Positions 12,326-22,082 of a stretch of DNA of 64,000 nucleotides are shown one piece after another. The stretch is from Aspidapion aeneum (lineage: Eukaryota; Arthropoda; Insecta; Coleoptera; Brentidae), in NCBI GenBank assembly GCA_963576565.1, contig OY755045.1, positions 42,674,409 to 42,738,408 of the forward strand. Direction: 5' to 3'. The position numbers and the translations under genes are program-made. Each line of letters begins with the position of its first letter. Position 1 is the stretch's first letter. The notes beneath the pieces are model-generated. The model did not search any database. It was not told where the DNA came from and saw only the letters and a program-made list of their open reading frames with translations.

Positions 12326-13789
12326 AAAAAACTTTTTTTTTGTGGGGACATGGTAATGTCTGGATCGGTTAGGATATGTTGGCGATCAATCGATCAATTT
12401 TAGGTTTAATACAGTTTTTGATCTCGCAACAAAAGGACAAGGGAGCTATGATTTAAGAAAATAAGATAAGTTAGATTAAAATTAAAATTAGAGAAAAATT
12501 AAAATGCTTTTTTTTTATATGTCATGAATTGAGTTATTTAAAATAAAAGTGTGATATTAAAAAAAAGATTTTGAACTGGCTGTAGTGTCAGCGTCTTCAA
12601 AACCTATAAACTTGCTGTTTCTTACTAGGAATAGGGCAGAAAAAATGCATTTAATTAGCTACAGACTGTTACATATATTTAATATTTAAAACTTGAATAT
12701 TGCACTGCTGATTTCTTTTATGAAAAGCAAATTAAAGCTTTAAAAATATTAAAAAAAAACTGTTTACCAAGCGCAAAAAAGGCACCTGTCGAGGCTTTTG
12801 TGATAGCAAAATAAAAAATATCCTCAACTGTTTAATGTTGTTTGGTAGGATTTTAATTAATTAAAGTTTTGTTTTAAAGTACCAAGCTAAGGGTCGAAAA
12901 AAATTTAATATACCTTGTATCAGTCAGGCACTTTTTAAATTGCCGGTGTATTTTTTTTGTCAAAATTTATCATTTAAAGATATCAGAAAAAAGAGTTTTT
13001 GTATGTATGTATAGAGGTAAGGTTCACTTTTTTTTTGGTTAGGTTCGAACTGATTTTCCCAGTTTCAAATACGAATATTTTTTATTTTCGAGCGCGGCAA
13101 TTTAAAAATTCTCTGACTGTACCTTTCATTGATTACGTTGGCGACCTCGCTATCATTAGTAAATATTGCAATATATTGCAATGTCCTGAAGGGATGGTAT
13201 ATGGCCTGTAGTCTATAGGAGCTGGGAATACAATCACCGCGACGCACAGTGGCAATATCCGAAAAACTGAGGTTACATTTTAAAGTTTTAATATTGCAAA
13301 AGTATAGATAAATGTCCAGTTTATCTGTAATCATAACCTAATTTTTAGTCACACTTGCGAAAGTGAACAAAATAAATAGTTAAAGTCGTTATTTTAAAAC
13401 AGGTACAAAAAAATCGTATAAAATACCTATCAGAAAATTATTTTTACTGGTTCTGCATTTAAATATAAAAAAAATTTTCTTTAAGTATTACAGTGATATA
13501 TATTTACGCTATTTGTTTAAATAAAATTTTGTCAAATTGATGTCTCGCTTTTAAAATAATTTAATTAAAACTGTTATGCTTATAAAAAAAATATATTTTT
13601 TATTTTATTAAGGTTATAAAAAATTGCAAAGATTTGCAAGGTCTGGCATATCCTAAATATTAGTCCAATGAATTAGCAAAAAGGTAGCATAAATATTTTT
13701 TGCTACTGGCTGCTACTAACGGTGCTGTATTTTTTTAAATAATATATTTCAATCCTAATAATTTATAACACATTGGTTACCACCCCGGT
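12326..13789. other. No recognised feature
   Basis: AT-rich, with short overlapping frames on both strands around 12999-13334 that show no domain. Nothing I can support. Confidence 0.45.
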
Positions 13790-13965
13790 TGAGAGGCCTC
13801 ACATCATCTCCTGTTTAGGTATACCCTTAAAACCAGTCTTGCCGCCATTTGGACAAATATAAAATTGTAACAGCTCTCATCAACGTCAAAAATGGCGGCA
13901 GCAAGGTGTCAAAAATGGCACTAAATCTGGAGAAGATATGAGGCTTATTATATGGTGATGGCGAG
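13790..13965. repeat. Short imperfect inverted repeat
   Basis: 'aggcctcacatcatctcctg' at 13796 pairs imperfectly with 'ggagaagatatgaggctt' near 13931. Inside, 'cttgccgccattt' pairs with 'aaatggcggcagcaag'. Possibly a small foldback MITE. No target duplication identified. Confidence 0.4.
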
Positions 13966-14809
13966 TGGTTATAGGTGATAATAAATTTTAAAAAAATTCC
14001 CAAAATATTTATGGTACTAAGTCACCTTATACTACTGTGAGCAAAATGGAAAATTAAATATTTTAGAATCGCATATCGTATTGGCCGTTTTTTGTCAATG
14101 GGAACGCACAAGAACCATAATTTGAGGTAATCAATAAAATTATAAAAATACTGCTATCAGTCTTAAAATATATATTGTGTGGGCGAATATTAAAAAAAAA
14201 ATAGTTTTTTGCACTTTGGAGATCAAAAGTGCGCTTTTTATCACAAATTTTAGGGATAAAGTATCACTTTTTATCCCGTGGATAAAAAGTGACGTTCAAA
14301 GATAAAACGTAAAAATGGGAAGTCTGTTTTTCTTGCAAATTTATTTTAATAAAAACGGGGCCCAAAAATTACTAAAGTATCTTTTGAGCACTCGGCGAAC
14401 TGTACATACAATTTTTTCTTCTCGGGATAAAAGTGCCACTTAAGTCCCTAAGAAAATAAGATGCTATTTTATTACTTTTAGAACGCATAAGCATAAAACA
14501 TTCAGACTTGTTAAATGAGTGGCCTCTCACGAAAATCTGAAGTTGTTAAATATTTTCAAAAAAATTTAACCCTTGGGTGGTTGGGTTTAGAAGAATGTTC
14601 TGACAAAAATACCCAAATTCTAAATAAGGCATCATTAAATTTTTGCAAAAGTCTCAGTCTCAAATGGAAGCTATCGGGACGAAACAAAACTTATTTTTAA
14701 AACCGTTATTTCGAATGGTTAAATAAAGATATTATATCTGAGAAATTTTGTTATAAAACAGATTCAGAAAAATCAAAATATACAGATTCGGAAACAGAGG
14801 CCGTACCCG

Positions 14810-16012
14810 CATTGGCGTAGCTAGCCTTGCTTTTCAGGGGGGGCCGTGGCCCCGGTCTATCTTGAACAAAAAGCAAACATAGGTTTTAAAGAGTCGTGCA
14901 AAGTGTGCAATGAATAAAAAAAAATACGCGCATTAAATGTTCTAATATTTTAATATAACAAATTTAATAATACATTTACCAACTTATTTATATGTATACA
15001 CAGGAAGTATGTAATTCAGCAATTCTACAAAGAAAGTTTTCTACGTCGCTGACTGAAAGCGTCTACCACACTGTCTAAGTCGACCTCAACATCTTTTTCT
15101 ATGAATAACAATGACAAACCTGAGTGTCTCTCTTAAGTCATAGTTGTTCTAAGCCAATTAAAAACTCTCCTCATGGCAGAGAAAGACCTCTCGCAAGTTG
15201 CACTTGAAATTGGAAGAATACTCGCAACTTTAAAAAGTTGGTAGAGGTTTGGATAGGTGTTTTCTGCTATATGTTGTTTGATAGAATCATGACCAACAGT
15301 TTGATTTAACCGAAAAATACAATTCTTTAAAACGGTCATTTCTGCTCTTAGAGTACAAGTATTAATATTAAAAATTTCCCGGTATTGCTCGACGAATTTA
15401 TTCCATTTAACGACGTGGGAAAACTTAATATGAAAATGGTTATGAAATTGTCACCAAAATCGGAAAATTTTCATAAGACACTAAACGCTCAAACGATCAA
15501 AAAAACTAAAAAGATTATTATATTTATTTTAGAAAAACAGTTTAAAAAGGTCTTTTATAACCTTACGACATCTACAACCCGATTTCGGAAACAGAGGGGC
15601 AAAGGTCGCTGTCTTTATTAAATGCGAAATTTAACTTACACTTCTATAATATTTTACAAGATGTCGCCAATATGTATGAAATATTCAATATGCATAATTA
15701 TGTTTAAATTTAAAAAATATTTTCGGGAAATTGCATAAGTGCAGAAAAGTTACCGATAATTTAAAGAGAAAAAGCCTAATTCCGCAAGACAAGGGCTTTT
15801 TCCTGAAATGTAAACATTATCTGAATGATTTTAAATTTTAATGCACCTATTTTATTTGAATATTTCCCGAATAATAATAGAAAAGTATGTATTTTCAGCG
15901 TCATGTTCTTTTAGTAGTAGTCGGTAGGGGAGGCCTAAAATATCTTAGGGGGGGCCTGAGGGACTTCAGGGGGGGCCAGGCCCCCCCTGGCCCCCCCCTA
16001 GCTACGCCAATG
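14810..16012. mobile_element. hAT element, internally deleted (1203 bp), exact 8-bp TSD
   Basis: Terminal inverted repeats CATTGGCGTAGCTAG (left) and its complement (right end CTAGCTACGCCAATG), each followed inward by a G/C-rich 'gggggggcc' stretch. The 8-mer CGTACCCG is duplicated at 14802-14809 and 16013-16020. An 8-bp duplication and 'GGCGTAGC' ends are hallmarks of hAT elements. A transposase C-terminal remnant lies inside on the minus strand. Confidence 0.95.
15023..15339 (-). pseudogene. hAT transposase C-terminal dimerisation domain fragment
   Basis: Minus frame from 15339 contains YPNLYQLFKVASILPISSAT followed by CERSFSAMRRVFNWLRTTM. This is the signature of the hAT family C-terminal dimerisation region (Dimer_Tnp_hAT): LPISSATCERSFS plus the R-x-x-NWLR-x-TM helix. 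After the stop at 15133 another frame continues with LLFIEKDVEVDLDSVVDAF, which is the expected next helix, so one frameshift separates them. The N-terminal zinc finger and the RNase-H-like catalytic core are absent, so it cannot be active. It sits inside the hAT-bounded element 14810-16012 and identifies its family. Confidence 0.92.
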
Positions 16013-16513
16013 CGTACCCGGACCGAGTCGTGGACGGCCTAAAACGGCTTTCTTAGAATCATCTTTAAGAACAAAGAAACTGAGGGTGCAATGTGTGTGT
16101 ATATGGTAAAAGTAATTATTTTGGGGTTGCTAATTTAATTTTTCTGGAAGGGACTTAGCCCCCCCAAGCCTTCCTAACTACGCCCAGGAATCCGAATGAA
16201 AAAAATAATTTTAGTTTAATTTCTAACACAAAAGTAACTGTAGGTTAAACTGAATGTACTTTAATTTATTTTTTTAATATTTTAAATAAAATGACATATA
16301 TATATTTTAAAAAGTTTTACTTATTTTAACCTTTAGACTACACTTTATCACATATCCTATAAAAAAATTAACTTTTTTGAAAAACAACAAAGATATTGAT
16401 TATTGCCCAAAAACCCTATTTTTGTCCGCACTGTGCGACGTCTGCCTCTAGGTGGTATACCTGGACATGGTCCCATCAAAATTTGGTTGCTTAGATGCCA
16501 TCTAGGCTGCGAC

Positions 16514-18749
16514 TAGGGTTGCCAACCGTCCTCCAGCCAGGAGGACAGTCCTCCTTTGAGGCAAAATGTCCTCCACAGACCAGGAGGACGCCATTTGTCC
16601 TCCTTTATCAAAATTATGTGCTTAAATCAAAAATAACGTGATAAAACGACATGAGAAATGACCCGAATTCATAGTTGTTCCCCATTTTTTTTCTCTGTCA
16701 TCCATATAAAATAACACATTTAAGAAATAAATAAACGAAGTCTGAGGAACGTCTGTAAAAACAGCCCTAAGCAACGGCGGCATAATTCGTAAGTTTTCGT
16801 CACGTCTCCCGCGGCAAAGCAAAGGTCAGTCAATGTTCTGTGGTCAGTCCCGCACAGATGATCGCGCATAGAAGATCGTAGAATTTGCACCCTATGTTTT
16901 GGTTTGTTTTACTAAGTATTTAATATTTTTTCTCTTTACTCTTGGGGTATAGTAGTAAGGTAAGTAAACAGTCACTTAAGATGATTGCCCCAAATGCCTC
17001 AATTTACTGTTTACTTCTGCTTATGCTGCAATATTTTATGCTGAGTTTATACACTATACATACAGATAAAAATAATAGTTGATTCTATAAAATAAAAACA
17101 GCTAACCCAAAATGTGTACACCGATTGTGAAAATCCACAATCTTTTGCTAAGATTGTGTAAAGATTGTGAGGGATTGTGGCATGATTGTGAGGGAATGTG
17201 GAGGACTGTGCAACGGCGTAGCGTGCCTGAAGGGGCGGGGGGCCGTCCCATCAAAAATTCTTGCGACCAAAAAAAAAAAAAGGTCATCTAGCTATAGTTT
17301 CCTTTGCCGCCCTCTTAATTTACCGTTACCGGCCCTGCTACTTAATAACCTAGGGGGTGACCAGCTCACCCCACAACGTGTACGCCGATTGTGAAAATCC
17401 ACAATCTTTTGCTAAGATTGTGAGGGATTGTGTAAAGATTGTGAGGGATTGTGAAGGATTGTGACAGATTGTGGGTGATTGGGAGGGATTGTGTAAAGAT
17501 TGTGAAGAATTGTGAACAGATTCTGAGAAATGTGTACACCGATTGTGAGAGCTGTTCACCCCTCGGAATTCATATTATTTTCTACAAAAACAGTGTTTAA
17601 AATTTATTAAAAAACTACCTCCGATAATGAAGTTTTTCACTGAAAACGGCGTTTTTCACAGAGCAAGTGCAAAAGTTTTGCACACGCTGTATATTGCATG
17701 AAATTTTTTTTTCACAACTCGCTCGATTTATGGACCTCGCTAAGGCTCGGACCACCAAACTGTTTCGCCCATATAAACAAATTCATTTTTAAAACTTGTT
17801 TTTTAAATAACTATTAATTTTGTTGGGCTGTTTTAACAGCAAAATATTTTTATTTTAATTTTTACTTTAAAACGAGTCTCAGTGGCGGCTCGTGGTCATT
17901 TGCAAAGGTGAAGCAAAACAATGACATAAAGGTACACGCCGCATGCAAAAAAAATTAGGCATCATGATCAAAAACATTAATTTTGAGCCTTAAAAATTAG
18001 TTGTTTTACCCATTATTGTAAAAAATAATATGATATTTAAGCTCCTGATTAATTTTTATCTGTATGAACCAAGCACACAATACGTTTCTGTTCTGAAATG
18101 ACAGAATAAACCATTTGTATCTCCTTTTTTAAGTTTCACCTCCCAGCCAAGGTTGGAAATAAATCATGGCAACGCGAGTCTTATTTGCTGCTGCACCAAG
18201 CAAAAAAATAATTCGACGTCATGCCGCACAAGTCTCTTAGATTCTTTCGCCAGGACGTGTTTCTTCTTCTTTGGCGTCTCTTGCTTTTAATTTTAATTAA
18301 CTTTGTAGTAGCTTGTAATTTGGGGCGCTCATTCCGCGTCATATTAAAATGTCGAAAAAAATATCGAACCGTAATTTGGTCGAAAATAAAACAATCGAAA
18401 ATAGAAAAGACGAAAATAATTTAAATGAAACGTAGTTTTTTCGATCCGTAAAATTGTCGAAATAATTTAAACAAAGCGTCATTTCATCAAAGTGTAAAAA
18501 CGTCGAATCACAAAAAAGCCAAACATAAAAAACTAGACTAATTATTTTTAATAAATGTGTTTTGAAAAAGATTTTTTTTTAATTTAAAAAATACATACCA
18601 ATATACATACGTACCTACCTAGTAAATTTTTATATTATGTTTATACGTATAGAGCTTTATTTTACGGAACGTGCACTAGAATTTTCGTTTTAATTGTGAG
18701 ATCATATAAAAATGTCCTCCTTTGGCTCCAGTGGGAGTTGGAAACCCTA
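16514..18749. mobile_element. Non-autonomous hAT-type element (2.24 kb), exact 8-bp TSD
   Basis: Left end TAGGGTTGCCAACCGTCCTC and right end (minus) TAGGGTTTCCAACTCCCACT are inverted. Subterminal 'tcctcctttg' motifs occur near both ends. The octamer GCTGCGAC is duplicated at 16506-16513 and 18750-18757. 'TAGGGTTGCCAAC' termini with 8-bp duplications are characteristic of hAT MITEs. I found no transposase remnant. The interior holds a minisatellite and probably later insertions (a 'cagtggcggctcg' hAT-like end at 17880). Confidence 0.85.
17105..17560. repeat. Minisatellite of ~10-bp 'gattgtgagg' units, in two blocks
   Basis: Blocks at about 17118-17212 and 17388-17560. Both start with the same phrase ('ccgattgtgaaaatccacaa', 'tcttttgctaagattgtg'). 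The 150-bp segment between them (17213-17370) is GC-richer with a 'cggcgtagcg' motif, and may be a hAT-type insertion that split the array. Confidence 0.85.
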
Positions 18750-19066
18750 GCTGCGACCATGACTAAAGAATTCCCCTCAAGAATCATTGGGAATTTTGCG
18801 GTGGTTTCTTGTACAGCCTTTCAGGAGGGGCTATGGGCCCCTGACGGAAGCTCCAATGTTTCTTAGTCACCAATGACGCGCCATGTAACATACTTATGGG
18901 GCAGTAACTGGTAGCCTAAATAAGCGATCTGCAGAGTTTTTAAAACTATAAGATCGTATATGTTTCAATTACCATTCTTAACAACTTTGCAGGTAAAGCG
19001 TGGGTTCAGTACAAGATACCTTGTAATTAGGATTATTATATACGAAGTAACTGGAACCGCCACGGC

Positions 19067-19271
19067 CAGTGGCGTATATAGGACCCGGGGGGGGGGGCCG
19101 GGCCCCCCCCCGAAGCTAAGATTTTTTTAGATATTTTCCACATATTTCATGAATACAAACATAAAATAGCATAAAATACGGCCTTATGAGGTCTCGCCCC
19201 CCCCCCCCCCCCCCGAAACTGTCTCGAGCCCCCCCCCCCCCCCCCGAAACTTTTTCCTCTATTCGCCACTG
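19067..19271. mobile_element. hAT MITE (205 bp), exact 8-bp TSD
   Basis: Ends CAGTGGCG...CGCCACTG. The octamer GCCACGGC is duplicated at 19059-19066 and 19272-19279. Contains long G and C runs (19086-19096, 19196-19214, 19229-19245). Its interior is related, in the opposite orientation, to the MITE at 32950-33103 ('aaaatagcataaaata' and its complement). Confidence 0.92.
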
Positions 19272-19799
19272 GCCACGGCTATTCATTACGTATATGGGAC
19301 ACTGAGGCAAAAATTTAAAGAGTTTTTTTAGAGTGAGAACATACAATGAATGCTAAGCATTGCAACTTTTCTCTCTCTGGTTCTAATCACCGGTGGTGTT
19401 CTGTGAACTTAATACTTCAAATAGATTGTCATTTGTGATTTATCATTAAATTGTTTTTCAATGTTGTCAGTATACTTTTGAAATTGTTTTTGTTGAATAA
19501 AGATAAAAAATAGGAACACGATGCGTTGCTTGTAAAAACGAGTTTTAGAGGAGTTAAAAGCCGGTTTCCTTTTTAAGTAAGTAGCTTTGATTATTTAAAA
19601 ATATTTATTAGTACCTAATCGCAGTAAAAATCCAGTTATAGATTAAAAATCAAACGTCTGCGAACTTTCAAAACCACAGAATGTCATCGGAGAGTAGAAG
19701 TAAAAAAGGAAAGGTAGCACCTCCTGCGCAGCGTGCCTCTCTACAAAAAATATCAATATTTTTGCCTAACTTTGCATGTATGTATCATTGGGTAAAAGA

Positions 19800-20175
19800 T
19801 ATTTTTTCGTAGCCTACATTTTTATTATTTTTTTTTATTCTCAAGAGGTTTAAAGAGATTTCCATTTAAAGGTGACCTTTATGGAATGGGACCTTTTTCT
19901 TTCGAAAAAAGTTGATTATGTTTTGTTTTTCCTGTATGTCAAGATACAGCATTTTTTTTATCGCCTACTTACACGGTTTTTTTTAGTTAATTTCTATAGG
20001 GTGTAAATGATATTATGACAGTCTTTTAATTAGTGATAGTGGAGCTCAAAATAAGAAAAGAAGTTCATATAACATGGAGGTTATAACTCTTTAAAGTGTA
20101 TCAAAGTTGACGAATTTTTAAACTTTTTTGGTTATAGTTTCTTTCAAAAGACAGCAACAATATGAAAGTTGATGA
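19800..20175. repeat. Repeat C, copy 1
   Basis: Matches 20970-21315 in the same orientation: 'ggtgacctttatggaatggg', 'cgaaaaaagttgatt', 'acatggag' and 'aaagacagcaacaatat' are shared in order. No coding signal. Class unknown. Confidence 0.75.
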
Positions 20176-20969
20176 AGTCGGGTATCAAAATAGGAACAAT
20201 AATCCGATAGAAAGTTGATATAAGATACCTTGTATTCTCATAATCCCTGTAAATCCTTGTTAGCGGTTGACAGAAGGGGCGCAATTAGGGGGCGCTGGCT
20301 CAAAAATAATACGTCTGTATAATACGTAAGTCCGTAAGAATTTCCAACTGCGGCACTTATACTTTTGAAACTTACCAAATCTTTTATATTTATAACGATT
20401 TTTTCTAAAAATTTTTGGCCTGAAGCCCCAAGTAATGTTTTTGAAATTTTCGCCTGTGATGATTTTTTTCGAGAAATACTTAATTTTTATAAAATTTTCA
20501 ACTGCGGCTCATTTTTTTCAAATTTCAAATACTATTTTTATGCTGAATTTTTTCTTAATCTTAAGGTGTATTAAGCAATCTTACCCCCTCCTCCGCTTCT
20601 CTAATATGACTTGTACTCCTAGGTATTAAACCTGGGGCTGAAGCCCCCCAAAAATGGCCTAGCTAGTGTTGCGCGTAACAGTTAGTTGACATTATTAGTC
20701 TTTTGTGTTTTTTAGAGTTGGATTGTACATACTCGTATTTAGACAAAGTCCTTAGTGTTTTTCTTTTATTCTTGTTAAGCAGGGTCAAAAAATAATTTAT
20801 TGTCGTCGTCTTGGGAATTGGAAAAGACAATTCTTCAGACAGAACTTGAGAAAAAGTTTCATTTGTTGGAAATCAGCGACTACAATTTCGAAGTATACAG
20901 GGTGAAGGCGACTGAAAACATGTAAAACACAGTGTGGTAAAAGATGTAAATTTGAAAAAAATAAACAGA

Positions 20970-21315
20970 AAATTAGGGTTTTTCGTGACCTACATTTTTA
21001 TTATTTGTTTTTTATCCTCAACAGATTTCCCTTTAAATGTGACCTTTATAGAATGGGACCTTTCTCTTCCGAAAAAAGTTGATTCTGTTTGTTTTTCCTG
21101 TCAAGATGCAGCAGTTTTATATCGCCTGCTCACAGTTTATTTATTTATTGAGGAATTTTTACAGGGTATAAACTAAATAGTTTTAAATAAGAAAAAAAGT
21201 TCATGTAACATGGAGTTCAAAACTCTTTTATTTTCGACATACAGTGCATCACAGTTGACGATTTTTTAAACTTGTTTGGTTATAATTTCTTTAAAAAAGA
21301 CAGCAACAATATAAA
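20970..21315. repeat. Repeat C, copy 2
   Basis: Direct repeat of 19800-20175, about 1.17 kb downstream, diverged by substitutions and small indels. The two copies could be a local duplication or independent insertions. Confidence 0.75.
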
Positions 21316-21454
21316 ATTTACTGTTAATAACAGATATAAAGTTTATTTGAAAAAATTATGGGAGCAATCTAAAAAAACTAGTTTTTGTTATAAATGTTTC
21401 TAGGTAGACATTACAATGAATTTTTTTTTGGCAAAAAAAAATCCTTTTAAGGGG

Positions 21455-21668
21455 CCGACTCGCGTCGATATTTTCGTGCTAATGTAAGGGTTTGGAAATA
21501 CACGCTTTTCTTGAAGACGGCTAAAGGTTTTAACAAAAACTTTTTTTTATCGTTTAAAGTGATCTTTGGTACAGGCCTAAAACTACTTTTTAGTTAAAAA
21601 AAATTCTCCAAAATAGCATGAAATTATGCTTATTTATAGTCAATAAATTGGTAAAAAATTTTTTTTAA
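21455..21668. repeat. Repeat B, left part of split copy
   Basis: Related to 26150-26340: 'gaaatacacg(c/g)ttttct', 'aagacggcta', 'tttaacaaaaact', 'aaattatgctta' and 'atatagtca' in order. The match stops at the MITE starting at about 21669 and appears to resume at 25250. Confidence 0.6.
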
Positions 21669-22082
21669 GTCACAAGCTTTTATAAAATGCACTAAAAATT
21701 AAAAAATAATTTTCTAAAATTCTAATATTATCATAATAATAAAAGCGATGGCCGCAAATCAAAGCATAAGTTAATCTAAATTTGTGATCTAAACACTTAA
21801 AGAATATTCAACATAGCAGGTCATCAAAGATATGTTTACCTACCATACCTATCTCAGAGAAATGCTGGGGTATCTTGGGTCGGGTTGGGTGGATTTGGTA
21901 CCTCTGCATTTTTCTGCTAGATTAATTCTTGCAACTAGTGATATTTAATTGATAAGGATATCTTATCGTGCTAACATCGTCAAAATTTCCATCAGTCGGC
22001 CATCGCTTTTATTCTTATGATATTAGAATTTTAGAAAATTATTTTTTAATTTTTATTGCATTTTATAAAAGCTTGTGACTTA
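21669..22082. mobile_element. Foldback MITE (~414 bp) with ~85-bp terminal inverted repeats
   Basis: The left arm 'taagtcacaagcttttataa...' through 'aaaagcgatggccg' (about 21670-21757) reappears inverted at about 22003-22082. Interior non-coding. The LINE tail starts immediately at its right tip (22080). Confidence 0.85.

Larger units (their letters stand above)
14515..16104 (+). pseudogene. Decayed unidentified protein-coding sequence split by a hAT element
   Basis: An open frame begins with ATG at 14515 (MSGLSRKSEVVKYFQ...) and reaches a TAA at 14698-14700. The same frame continues past it (NRYFEWLNKDIISEKF..., DSEKSKYTDSETEAV) up to 14809, where a hAT element starts. If the element and one copy of its 8-bp duplication are ignored, the same frame continues after 16020 with GPSRGRPKTAFLESSLRTKK and ends at a stop near 16102. 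Composition is charged, with an acidic patch followed by a GPSRGRPK motif. I do not recognise the protein with certainty. The style resembles transposon-associated 'uncharacterised' proteins seen in invertebrate genomes. The in-frame stop and the insertion make it a pseudogene. Confidence 0.6.

Noticed and set aside
16622..16822. 66-codon minus-strand ORF near the left end of the 2.24-kb hAT-type element
   Set aside because: No hAT BED finger or catalytic motif, and composition is unremarkable. I cannot connect it to a transposase.
17881..18200. hAT MITE starting CAGTGGCGGCTCGTG
   Set aside because: A convincing left terminus, but I found no inverted right end or 8-bp duplication. Mentioned only within the larger element.
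18300..18540. Degenerate tandem of 'gtcgaaaat'-like words
   Set aside because: Spacing is irregular, and I could not define a unit or copy number.
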